Assembly: GCA_036514995.1 (NCBI GenBank)
Contig: DATBWB010000045.1
Span: forward strand, 1 to 35,561
Length of the DNA: 35,561 nucleotides
Direction: 5' to 3'
DNA from: Candidatus Acidiferrales bacterium
Lineage (GTDB): Bacteria; Acidobacteriota; Terriglobia; Acidiferrales; DATBWB01
Part shown: one piece after another, positions 7,814 to 14,862 of the stretch
Position numbering within the stretch: position 1 is the first letter of the stretch
Layout: each line of letters opens with the position of its first letter
The notes under the pieces: generated by a model
What the model was told of the DNA's origin: nothing
The model's database searches: none
The model's input: the letters and a program-made list of their open reading frames with translations, nothing else
Made by a program: the position numbers and the translations under genes

Positions 7814-8554
7814 TCAGTGCTTCCCGGGTTCGAGTTTCGTTCCGTTGCGTTGCCAGAGGAGATAGGCTTCGAGGGCCTTCATCTGCGGGTCATCCTCGGC
7901 CAGCTTCTTTCCCTCGAGCGGGTTCTCAATGCACCAGTTGATCATGTCGCGGAGCAGCGCCACCTTTTTGAGCTGGGTTTGAAACTTGGGATAGGTTTCG
8001 GGGTGATTGTTCGACGCGTTGGGATGGCACATGTCGCACGAGATGCCGTTCGTGCCGAGCTTCGAATTATGGAAAAGCTGGTTGCCATCATCCACCATGC
8101 GCTCGAGCTCCGCCTTCCAGATCTGCTCTTCGCGCCGGGTGTGGGCTTTTCCGTGGACGGGCAGCAAGGGCAGGGGACCGCCGGGAACAAATTGGGCGAA
8201 AGCCGAACCGTTCACCGAGAGGAAAATGCTCTCGTCCGTGGTGATCTTCGCCTGCACTTCCTCGTTGCAATATTGCATCAAGTCGGTCAGCAGCGCGGCC
8301 ACCTGGCGAGCCTTCTTGGGCGGCAGCGGCCGGTTGTCAGAATAGCCTTCGACCACCACCGTCTTTCGCTGGTCGCATGCTGTCACTTGCCGCCACGCCC
8401 CGTCCGGTTGGCTGGCAGAGACCGGCGCGCCCGAATCGGGGGCGTTTGCCGATGTCATGACAGAACCCGGCCAGCCAGCCAGCCCAAGAGCCAGCACGAG
8501 AGTTGCCGCAACAGCCAAACCGACCAAGACTTTCCTCGCTGATTTTTCTCGCAT
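7814..8554 (-). CDS. Periplasmic monoheme c-type cytochrome
   Basis: 246 aa; start ATG 8554 with AAGGAGGAA upstream. An N-terminal signal sequence (residues 1-38, ending SANA) exports it. One heme-attachment motif, CDMCH, lies at 173-177 in the C-terminal third; M203 in LRDMINWC is a possible axial ligand. Residues 40-165 form a non-heme region with a Pro-rich patch and two extra cysteines (C60, C96). It follows the metallophosphoesterase gene by 10 bp and is the last gene of the perR operon. It probably passes electrons in the periplasm, perhaps to the peroxidase. The family is not one I can name more exactly. Confidence 0.85.
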   Translation of the reverse strand: MREKSARKVLVGLAVAATLVLALGLAGWPGSVMTSANAPDSGAPVSASQPDGAWRQVTACDQRKTVVVEGYSDNRPLPPKKARQVAALLTDLMQYCNEEVQAKITTDESIFLSVNGSAFAQFVPGGPLPLLPVHGKAHTRREEQIWKAELERMVDDGNQLFHNSKLGTNGISCDMCHPNASNNHPETYPKFQTQLKKVALLRDMINWCIENPLEGKKLAEDDPQMKALEAYLLWQRNGTKLEPGKH

Positions 8555-8564
8555 GGCTTCCTCC

Positions 8565-9683
8565 TTAGTACGACGGGCCCGGCTTGGCGGGCTTGCCGCT
8601 TGCCACCGTCTCGTAGGTAACCTTCATGGGGTTGCGGCTCCAGAGGTTGTAGTTTTTGTTGACCTCGCCATCCTTGCGCACTTCGACGGCGCCATCGCCG
8701 CAGCCATCGAACTGGTCGAAGGGGTCGGCGCGGTCCATTTGAATGGTGAGCTTCGGCAGACCGCTGGGGGCATAGGGCCACGGCCAGGCGGTGGAAAGCA
8801 TCCCGTGGAAGGAAATGTTGCGGACGCGATTGGTGAGCAGTTGATGGGTGTGGCCGTGGATGACCGTCACTTTCTTGAAGGGGAAGAGCAAAGCCTGCAC
8901 CTGCTCGGCATCGTCGGTCCAGAAATTCCAATCGTGGTAATACTTGTAGAGCGGGGAGTGGGAGAAAACGACGATGGGGTTGTCCTTGGAGATCTTGGCA
9001 AGGTCTTCGGCCAGCCACTTGCGCTGCGGCTCGCCCACTTCAAACCGGCTCTGCACGGCGTTATCCAGGCCGGCCACCGTCTGCATCCGCTGCATCGGCG
9101 TCATCCGGCGCGCTGTCCAGAAATCCTTTTCGACGACGCTGTTGAGGGTGATGAAGTGGATTCCCTTGTAGTCGAAGGAATAGACCGGTTTGCCGAAAAG
9201 TTCCTGCCAGGAATCGCCCATGTCAAAGTACCAGTCGTGCTCTCCGACCATCATTTTGAGCGGAGCCTTCAACTCGCTGAGGATCTGTTTTCCGAGTTGA
9301 AGCTCTCCGCGCTGCCCGAGCTGCGCCAGGTCGCCGCCGAAAAGAACAAAGTCGGGCTGCGGGTCAAGGGCATTGACGTCCTGGACGGCCTTCATGGCCG
9401 CTTTGACAAAGCGATGGGTCATCCCCTTGTCAAAGAGATGGGTGTCGGAAATGTAGGCGAAGCGAAAGCTCACTTCCGGCTCGGCGGTCTTTTCCGCGGC
9501 GCTCAGAAACTCCACCAACTGAAACGAGTGCAGCGGAAAAGCGCTGGCCGCCACCGCCATCGCCGCCGCCTGGCCGGATAATTTCAAAAATTTCCGGCGG
9601 TCGGCATTCAGGAGCGAGTCAAAAAATACTCTCCGTTCCTTTTCTCTTCTCTGTTCCCTGCGGCTGAAAGGGTCTTTGATCAT
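8565..9683 (-). CDS. Tat-exported calcineurin-like metallophosphoesterase
   Basis: 372 aa; ATG 9683 with GGAGGAGGT upstream. Near residues 27-50 is DRRKFLKLSGQAAAMAVAAS, a Tat-type leader with RRKFLK, after an unusually long N-terminal region. The metallophosphoesterase motifs follow in order: DTH (ISDTHLF), GGDLAQ, GEHDW in place of the usual GNH[D/E], FSHSP, and GHTH. These bind a dinuclear metal centre. It lies 21 bp downstream of the cytochrome c peroxidase gene and 10 bp before the cytochrome c gene. The substrate is unknown. Association with heme proteins suggests a periplasmic role unrelated to routine phosphate scavenging. Confidence 0.9.
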   Translation of the reverse strand: MIKDPFSRREQRREKERRVFFDSLLNADRRKFLKLSGQAAAMAVAASAFPLHSFQLVEFLSAAEKTAEPEVSFRFAYISDTHLFDKGMTHRFVKAAMKAVQDVNALDPQPDFVLFGGDLAQLGQRGELQLGKQILSELKAPLKMMVGEHDWYFDMGDSWQELFGKPVYSFDYKGIHFITLNSVVEKDFWTARRMTPMQRMQTVAGLDNAVQSRFEVGEPQRKWLAEDLAKISKDNPIVVFSHSPLYKYYHDWNFWTDDAEQVQALLFPFKKVTVIHGHTHQLLTNRVRNISFHGMLSTAWPWPYAPSGLPKLTIQMDRADPFDQFDGCGDGAVEVRKDGEVNKNYNLWSRNPMKVTYETVASGKPAKPGPSY

Positions 9684-9704
9684 CGGGAGACCTCCTCCGA
9701 GAAA

Positions 9705-10838
9705 TCATGGCTGGTTGGTGGGTCTGGCAAAGCGTGCCAGGTCTTCGCTGGTGAGCGCCTTCATGAACTCGACCAGGTCGGCCTTTTCCTGAGCGGTCAG
9801 TTTGAGCGGGCGGATGCCGCCGTCCAGGTAGGGATTGTCCTCGCCGCCCTTGTCGTAGAACTCGATGATCTCCTCGAGCGTGCGCTGGCTGCCATCGTGC
9901 ATGTAAGGAGCGGTCAAGGCAACGTCGCGCAGGCCGGGGGTCTTGAACGCGCCGATATCTTTCTGTTCCTTGGTCACCAGAAAGCGGCCCAGCTCGCTGT
10001 AGCCCGGTGCATGAGCCAGGGCCGAGGCGGACTCCGGTGATTGCGCTGCCTTGCGCGCCAGCTCGGCAAAATTGGCGGCGTGCATCGCCACGCCAAGGTT
10101 GTGAAATTTGTTGTCGGTAAAAGTGGGCAGGGAAGCAACGTATCCATGGCAGTTGTTGCAGCGCGCCTTTTCATTGAAGAGCTGCCAGCCGCGCTGGGCG
10201 GATTCCGACATCGCCGTCTTGTCGCCGGCAAGGAACCGGTCAAAAGGCGAGTTGAAGCTGAAGACGGTGCGCTCGTAGGAAGCGATGGCCCGGACGACGT
10301 TTTCAATGGTGATCCGGTCGGAGGCAAACGCTTGCCTAAAAAGCGGAGGGTATTCCGGAATCTTCTGGAGTTTGGCGGTCACCGCGTCGTGCGAGGGCAT
10401 CCCCATCTCGACCGGGTTCGTCAGCGGACCTTTGGCCTGCTCCTCGAGCGTGGAGGCGCGGCCATCCCAGAATTGAAAGTCGCTGAAGGCGGCGTCAAGC
10501 ACCGTCGGCGAATTGCGCGCGCCCGTTTTCCCGCCGACCCCCGCCGCCACCGTCTTGCCATCGGCGAAACCCTTGGCCGGGTCATGGCAGGTCGCGCAAC
10601 TCACCGTGTCATCGGCGGAGAGTCGAGCGTCAAAATAAAGCTTCTGCCCGAGGGCAACCTTCGCTGCCGTCAGCGGGTTGTCTTCAGGGATGACAGGTGG
10701 CAGGACACCCCGCGGGAGCGGGAGAGCAAATTCGCCAACCCCCTGCGAGGCGAGATCGCTCTGGCCCAAAAACAGGACAAGAGCACACGGAACAACCGCG
10801 AGAAACAGAATTTTGGGGGCGTCGGAGCATCCGCCCAT
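9705..10838 (-). CDS. Diheme cytochrome c peroxidase (MauG/CCP family)
   Basis: 377 aa; ATG 10838 with AGGAGG 5 nt upstream. After a hydrophobic export signal (about residues 9-25), two heme c sites appear: CATCH at 81-85 and CNNCH at 227-231. The family hallmarks RNSPTVLDAAF, FWDGRASTLEEQ, NPVEM (E144) and KTPGLRDVALTAPYMHDG are all present. It reduces hydrogen peroxide to water in the periplasm using electrons from small cytochromes. The perR gene lies 117 bp upstream on the same strand, and a candidate electron donor (7814-8554) lies two genes downstream, so the context fits peroxide defence. Confidence 0.95.
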   Translation of the reverse strand: MGGCSDAPKILFLAVVPCALVLFLGQSDLASQGVGEFALPLPRGVLPPVIPEDNPLTAAKVALGQKLYFDARLSADDTVSCATCHDPAKGFADGKTVAAGVGGKTGARNSPTVLDAAFSDFQFWDGRASTLEEQAKGPLTNPVEMGMPSHDAVTAKLQKIPEYPPLFRQAFASDRITIENVVRAIASYERTVFSFNSPFDRFLAGDKTAMSESAQRGWQLFNEKARCNNCHGYVASLPTFTDNKFHNLGVAMHAANFAELARKAAQSPESASALAHAPGYSELGRFLVTKEQKDIGAFKTPGLRDVALTAPYMHDGSQRTLEEIIEFYDKGGEDNPYLDGGIRPLKLTAQEKADLVEFMKALTSEDLARFARPTNQP

Positions 10839-10955
10839 GAGAGCCTCCTGCGGCTCGTGGCCGAACCGGCCGCGAGCGGTAGCGGACTTCCCTCCGCGGC
10901 AGAGCGAAGTCCCGGAAAAGAATGTTCCGGATGCGGCCGTCCCTACTCTCGTGAC

Positions 10956-11405
10956 TCAACCTGACCGGCGGAGCGACCGGGTTCTCCGCCAGGCCGGTTT
11001 TGATTCGAGTCTTCGAGCTTGTCTCCGACAACGGACACACAGCCCGTGAACTTGAATATGATAGCGTTCCACGACAAAACGTTTTTCCCTGGCGACGAGC
11101 CGCAGGGCGCGGGGGTTCAAACTGATCTCGACATCGGTCAACCGCCCACAACGGCTACAGACGAGGTGGTCGTGGCGGCCCGTTCGCCAATCGTAGCGGA
11201 CGGCCTCATCTCCGAATTTGATTTCGCCGATGGCACCGTGCCGGCTGAGCCAGTTGAGCGCGTTATAAATGGTTGCGTAGGCAACCCGCGGATGCTTTTT
11301 CTGAACACGCGAAAAAATCTGCGCGGCGGCAGGATGGTCGTCGCTGGTTCGAATCACTTCCAAGACGGCCCGGCGATGCCGGGTGAGACGCGACTGCGCC
11401 TGCAT
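10956..11405 (-). CDS. perR: Fur-superfamily regulator, PerR type
   Basis: 149 aa. N-terminal winged helix (RLTRHRRAVLEVIR... YATIYNALNWLS) and C-terminal dimer domain with structural zinc cysteines C83/C86 and C123/C126. The regulatory metal site reads YDWRTGRHDH (D72, H78, H80), then D91. Asp at the position of Bacillus PerR D85, rather than the Glu typical of Fur, argues for a peroxide sensor. The Arg/Ser-rich tail after residue 130 is unusual. The ATG at 11405 has no Shine-Dalgarno site but sits just after a strong promoter and PerR-like box, so the mRNA is probably leaderless. It heads an operon with the cytochrome c peroxidase. Confidence 0.9.
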   Translation of the reverse strand: MQAQSRLTRHRRAVLEVIRTSDDHPAAAQIFSRVQKKHPRVAYATIYNALNWLSRHGAIGEIKFGDEAVRYDWRTGRHDHLVCSRCGRLTDVEISLNPRALRLVAREKRFVVERYHIQVHGLCVRCRRQARRLESKPAWRRTRSLRRSG

Positions 11406-11442
11406 TTAGAATAAGTCTAAAAGTTGCCCGCCCCCTTGTCAA
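11406..11442 (-). promoter_or_regulatory. perR promoter with overlapping PerR-box-like operator
   Basis: On the minus strand TTGACA (11437-11442), a 17-bp spacer and TAGACT (11414-11419) make a near-consensus sigma-70 promoter. The 15-bp sequence TTAGAATAAGTCTAA (11406-11420) is a 7-1-7 inverted repeat with one mismatch, agreeing at 11 of 14 positions with the Bacillus PerR box TTATAATnATTATAA. It covers the -10 box and abuts the start codon. A bound repressor would block RNA polymerase: autoregulation. Confidence 0.75.
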
Positions 11443-11473
11443 GCAAAATGCGATCGGGGAAAGCGCGAGCGGG

Positions 11474-11872
11474 TCACTTTCGTCCCTGGACGCGATCGTA
11501 GGCGGAGACGTCGCAGACAGAACCGAGGGCTTCGTTGTAATACGTCGGGAGGCCCAGAACCGCGCCGAGCTCCTCGTTGAATTTTTGGAGATGACGCAGG
11601 TGCTCAGCCAGCGCCGGGATGCGCTTGCCGTCGCCTGACAAAAAGAATTTCTGGAAGCCGGCGTCCCAGAGGCGAACCAGCTCTCGGCGGAGGATGTAGC
11701 CGGGCAGCTCCACGAGCCGAACCTTCTTGCCGTCCGCCTTTAGCACCGCGCCACAATGGTATTTAGTCACGCGCACGCGACCCGGCTCGCCCGACTCCGG
11801 CTCGCAAGCAAATCCGGCGGCTGAAAGTTGTTCCAGCACCTTTTCCTCAAACTCCTGTCCGACCCGCCACAT
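11474..11872 (-). CDS. Hypothetical protein, 132 aa
   Basis: Start ATG 11872 (MWRVGQEFEEKVLEQL) chosen over upstream in-frame starts because AAGGAG lies 6-7 nt before it and the earlier stretch overlaps the divergent HAD gene. The protein looks soluble: an N-terminal helix, a central strand-rich part with GRVRVTKYHCGAVLKADGKK, then RLVELPGYILRRELVRLWDAG and a Lys/Leu-rich helix. No signal peptide, membrane span or catalytic motif that I recognise. It is divergent from the HAD hydrolase gene, with a 139-bp gap. Confidence 0.7.
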   Translation of the reverse strand: MWRVGQEFEEKVLEQLSAAGFACEPESGEPGRVRVTKYHCGAVLKADGKKVRLVELPGYILRRELVRLWDAGFQKFFLSGDGKRIPALAEHLRHLQKFNEELGAVLGLPTYYNEALGSVCDVSAYDRVQGRK

Positions 11873-12011
11873 GGTCCGCTCCTTCGCGCTTTTCGAGTGT
11901 ACACAAAATGCCGGCCGCCGGACACAGCCGGGCACGCATTCCTTGCTTGCCTTGCGGGGTGTGCCATACTCATATGTCTGATAGCCCAGTTGAAGAGGCT
12001 CGGATTTCTTC

Positions 12012-12722
12012 ATGCCATCGGTTGAGCGACCCGTCTGGTTCACCTTCGATTGTTATGGCACGTTGATTGACTGGGAGGCGGGGATGAACGCGTGTTTCCG
12101 CCAAATCCTTGTGGAGAAGCGCAGCCAGGTAGCGGTCGAGCAGTTCGCCGCGGATTGGGAGGAGATCCAATTCCAAATGATCCAGGGGCCCTACCAGCCG
12201 TACAAAACAATCTTGGCGGAAGCTTTGCTCGATACCCTGAAGAAGCACCAGCTTCCGGCGCGCTCGTCTGATGGTGAGCGTTTGGTTGCCTCCCTGCCTT
12301 CCTGGAAACCATTCCCGGAGGTGAACGCGGTGCTGGGCGAGCTCAAGAAAGTTGGCTTGCGCCTGGCGATCTTATCCAACATTGATGATGATCTGCTCTC
12401 GCAAACGCTCGAACACTTCACCGTGCCATTCGACCGGCTACTGACCGCCGAGCAGGCGCGCGCCTACAAGCCGAACGAAAAAGTATTTCGCTATGCCCTC
12501 GAGCAACTCCAGTGTCAACCGGAGCAAATCGCGCACGTCGCCTTCGGGGAACGGTACGACCTCTTGCCCGCCCAAAGGCTGGGCTGCCGCACGATCTACA
12601 TCAACCGTCACTCTCGCCAACTTCCGCCTTCGCTTCACCCCGATGCCGAGTACGCGGACCTGCTTGGCCTGTTGCGCTACATTGCTCTCAGGGCTCCCCG
12701 GGCCGAGCCGGCAGGGAATTAG
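12012..12722 (+). CDS. HAD-superfamily hydrolase, haloacid dehalogenase type II-like
   Basis: 236 aa. Motif I FDCYGTLIDW gives nucleophile D13. Helical cap domain follows (residues about 20-90). Motif II is ILSNIDDDLL, motif III is AYKPNEKVF with the conserved Lys. Motif IV reads FGERYDLLPAQRLG, where the usual GDS/D is GER-D, a mild deviation. The layout FDCYGTLIDWE...RAYKP is that of L-2-haloacid dehalogenases, but many such proteins are general phosphatases. Start ATG 12012; the ribosome site is weak. A TTGCTT/CATACT promoter with 16-bp spacing lies at 11943-11970. Confidence 0.88.
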   Translation: MPSVERPVWFTFDCYGTLIDWEAGMNACFRQILVEKRSQVAVEQFAADWEEIQFQMIQGPYQPYKTILAEALLDTLKKHQLPARSSDGERLVASLPSWKPFPEVNAVLGELKKVGLRLAILSNIDDDLLSQTLEHFTVPFDRLLTAEQARAYKPNEKVFRYALEQLQCQPEQIAHVAFGERYDLLPAQRLGCRTIYINRHSRQLPPSLHPDAEYADLLGLLRYIALRAPRAEPAGN

Positions 12723-12823
12723 CGAGAATATCCGACCAAAACAGTCGCATAATAGAGCAGGATTCAGGAAAGAAGGTTCTTTCTCCTTTACCCTCAATTG
12801 ATTACCTCTTAAAGTCGAGTCCA

Positions 12824-12852
12824 TTGTAGAGTATCATCGGTTGTGCTAGAAT
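12824..12852 (+). promoter_or_regulatory. Candidate sigma-70 promoter for the cysM-mec-cysO-moeZ operon
   Basis: TTGTAG (12824-12829), a 17-bp spacer and TAGAAT (12847-12852) with TGC just before the -10, an extended -10 element. It predicts a leader of about 55-60 nt before the ATG at 12917. No riboswitch-like structure is evident in that leader. Confidence 0.6.
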
Positions 12853-12916
12853 GTGGATCTATTCGCGTAGTCAAGGGCTTGGCCTCATAGGGCTTCTTAG
12901 ACAGACGAAGGACTCG

Positions 12917-13867
12917 ATGGCGCCCACGAGTACGGCTGTCGAAATCGAGAACAAAATCGGTCAACGCACCAGCCTCCTGGAGCGGATCGGGAACAGTCCG
13001 TTGCTCCGGATCGAGCGACTGGCTCCTGCCTCTCGGGACGTTGAGGTCTATGCCAAGGCAGAATGGTTCAACCCAGGAGGATCGGTCAAAGACCGGGCTG
13101 CCTACAGCATGATCCTGGAGGGCGAGGGAAGCGGCAAGCTCAAGCCCGGCAAAATTATCCTGGACGCCACTTCGGGCAACACTGGCATTGCTTACGCGCT
13201 GGTAGGGGCGGTGAAAGGCTATGCGGTCCGGCTGTGCGTTCCGGCAAGCGCCAGTGAAGAACGCAAGCGCATCCTGAAGGCTTACGGCGTGGATGTGATC
13301 CTCACGCCGGCCGATGAAGGTTCCGACGGGGCCATCCGCGCCGCGCGGCTGCTGTACAAAGAAAATCCGGAGCTGTATTTTTATCCCGACCAGTACAATA
13401 ACCCGGCCAACTGGCAAGCTCACTACCGAACGACCGCCGAGGAAATCTGGCAGCAAACAGCCGGACGCATCACCCATCTCGTTATCGGTCTGGGAACCAG
13501 CGGGACGTTTGTGGGGACGGCGAAACGACTCAAGGAACTAAATCCGAAACTCAAGGCCATCAGCTTTCAGCCCGACGGGCCGTTCCATGGCCTGGAGGGT
13601 TTGAAACACATGCCGACGGCGATGGTACCGGGCATTTACGATCCCACGCTGGCCGATGAAAACCGTGAAGTGAGGACCGAGACCGCCTACCGGATGGTCA
13701 AGCGGGCGGCGCGCGAAGAAGGCTTGCTCATCGGCATCAGCTCGGGGGCGGCGCTGGCGGTGGCGCTCGATGTCGCCCGTGAGATTTCTTCCGGCGTGGT
13801 GGTGACGATTTTCCCTGATGCCGCGGATAAGTATCTGAGTGAACGCTTCTGGGACGAAGAAGTTTAG
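12917..13867 (+). CDS. cysM: PLP-dependent cysteine synthase, CysM type
   Basis: 316 aa; ATG 12917 with GAAGGA 5 nt upstream. Fold type II PLP enzyme: PGGSVKDRAA carries the PLP lysine K58, TSGNTGIAYA (about 85-94) binds substrate carboxylate, and GLGTSGTFVG binds the PLP phosphate. GLEGLKHM...VPGIYDP is typical of CysM and related synthases. Cytoplasmic. The downstream JAMM protease, CysO-like carrier and MoeZ-like enzyme strongly suggest that the sulfur donor is a protein thiocarboxylate, as in Mycobacterium tuberculosis (mec-cysO-cysM), with O-phosphoserine or O-acetylserine as acceptor. Which acceptor is used cannot be read here. Confidence 0.93.
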   Translation: MAPTSTAVEIENKIGQRTSLLERIGNSPLLRIERLAPASRDVEVYAKAEWFNPGGSVKDRAAYSMILEGEGSGKLKPGKIILDATSGNTGIAYALVGAVKGYAVRLCVPASASEERKRILKAYGVDVILTPADEGSDGAIRAARLLYKENPELYFYPDQYNNPANWQAHYRTTAEEIWQQTAGRITHLVIGLGTSGTFVGTAKRLKELNPKLKAISFQPDGPFHGLEGLKHMPTAMVPGIYDPTLADENREVRTETAYRMVKRAAREEGLLIGISSGAALAVALDVAREISSGVVVTIFPDAADKYLSERFWDEEV

Positions 13868-13955
13868 AAGCTGCTTCAGAAGCGGCTGGGGCGTATGGCG
13901 GCGTCATGCTGAAGGAAGTGAAGCACCTGAACAGGGAGATTCTTCGCTCCGCTCA

Positions 13956-13987
13956 GAATGACGGAATGACAGAATGACGGAATGGCA
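13956..13987. repeat. Short tandem repeat, four 8-bp units
   Basis: GAATGACG, GAATGACA, GAATGACG and GAATGGCA follow each other in the gap between cysM and the JAMM gene, after TTCGCTCCGCTCA. The gap (13868-14006) carries no gene. Confidence 0.7.
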
Positions 13988-14006
13988 GTGTTAGTGCGAC
14001 GTGGTC

Positions 14007-14450
14007 ATGCTTCATTTGAGCCACAGACTGGCAGAAGCGATTCGGGTTCACGGGGCTGAGAGCTATCCGCATGAATGCTGCGGGGCGCTGCTTGGCCGGG
14101 CGCAGGGCGATGGTGGCAAGCGCGTCGAAGAACTCCAAGCGATCGTCAACCGCCGCCAGGATTCCCCGCGCAACCGGTTCCTTGTGACGGCTGAGGATTA
14201 CCTCGCGGCTGAGAAAGCGGCGCGCGCGAGAAGCCTTGAGATCGTCGGCTGGTATCATTCGCACCCCGACCATCCGGCTCGCCCGAGCGATTTTGACCGC
14301 GAGCATGCCTGGCCGGGGTACTCCTATGTGATTGTAGCCGTGGCCGATCGCCAGCCGGGTGCAATCACAAGCTGGACTCTGCGCGATGATCGCAGCCAGT
14401 TTGATCCCGAAACTTTGATTGTGGCTGAGGCATCTGTTTCTTCGAGGTAG
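14007..14450 (+). CDS. mec: JAMM/MPN+ metalloprotease, Mec-like
   Basis: 147 aa from ATG 14007; an in-frame GTG at 14001 is an alternative and neither has a good ribosome site. The JAMM motif is complete: E23 in SYPHECCG, then HSHPDHPARPSDFD with H84, H86, S94 and D97 (HxHx7SxxD). In M. tuberculosis the homologue Mec releases cysteine from the CysO-cysteine adduct; related JAMM proteases also trim carrier precursors, such as QbsD in thioquinolobactin synthesis. It is 6 bp upstream of the carrier gene, so the two are translated together. Cytoplasmic, zinc dependent. Confidence 0.9.
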   Translation: MLHLSHRLAEAIRVHGAESYPHECCGALLGRAQGDGGKRVEELQAIVNRRQDSPRNRFLVTAEDYLAAEKAARARSLEIVGWYHSHPDHPARPSDFDREHAWPGYSYVIVAVADRQPGAITSWTLRDDRSQFDPETLIVAEASVSSR

Positions 14451-14456
14451 AGGAAC

Positions 14457-14789
14457 ATGGCCAAGGTTGTGATTCCCACACCGCTGCGCCCGTACGCCGG
14501 CAAACAGGAATGGGTCGAGCTCACCGGCGCGACCGTGAGCGAGATTCTCTCGAAGCTGACCACGCAATACTCCGAGCTGCGCAAGCATCTCTTCACCGAC
14601 GATGGCAAGCTGCGCAGCTTCGTGAACATCTATGTCAACGACGAAGATATTCGGTATCTCAAAAAAGAGCAGACACCCATCCAGCACGGCGACGTGGTGA
14701 GCATCGTGCCATCCATCGCCGGCGGTGCTCGGACGTCATCCAGGTTTGGCTGGCCGGGCATGACCGGCCGGGGAGCCGGTTTACGTTGA
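14457..14789 (+). CDS. cysO: CysO/MoaD/ThiS-like sulfur carrier with a C-terminal extension
   Basis: 110 aa; ATG 14457, GAGG 5 nt upstream. Residues 1-90 are a ubiquitin-like beta-grasp carrier (VVIPTPLRPYAG... VNDEDIRYL... GDVVSIVPSIAGG). The Gly-Gly that is normally the very C-terminus is at 89-90. Here translation continues for 20 residues (ARTSSRFGWPGMTGRGAGLR). That tail is encoded partly by a palindrome at 14752-14769. Without removal of the tail the carrier cannot be adenylated or thiocarboxylated. The neighbouring JAMM protease could do the trimming; a sequence error or an insertion replacing the stop codon is the other reading. Confidence 0.9.
   Translation: MAKVVIPTPLRPYAGKQEWVELTGATVSEILSKLTTQYSELRKHLFTDDGKLRSFVNIYVNDEDIRYLKKEQTPIQHGDVVSIVPSIAGGARTSSRFGWPGMTGRGAGLR
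14752..14769. repeat. Palindrome in the 3' end of the cysO-like gene
   Basis: GGCCGG-GCATGA-CCGGCC, 6-bp perfect stem and 6-nt loop, inside the codons for the tail that follows Gly-Gly. Confidence 0.65.
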
Positions 14790-14828
14790 TTTCGCCCGCT
14801 GGGGAGCGGTCGAGGGGAATCGAGCAAG

Positions 14829-14850
14829 CCCTGCACCATCTGGTGCAGGG
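14829..14850 (+). repeat. Hairpin between the cysO-like and moeZ-like genes
   Basis: CCCTGCACC-ATCT-GGTGCAGGG: a 9-bp perfect stem with a 4-nt loop, 12 bp before the moeZ-like start. With no T-run it is unlikely to terminate transcription. It could attenuate or stabilise the message, or be one more member of the palindrome set. Confidence 0.65.
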
Positions 14851-14862
14851 CAAGAGGGCAAC

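Noticed and set aside
8457-9581. 374-aa plus-strand open frame
   Set aside because: Antisense to the metallophosphoesterase with all its motifs; no ribosome site and no recognisable domain.
12853-12916. Riboswitch or T-box in the cysM leader
   Set aside because: The leader is about 60 nt, lacks conserved motifs of SAM riboswitches or T-boxes, and shows no stable stem by eye.
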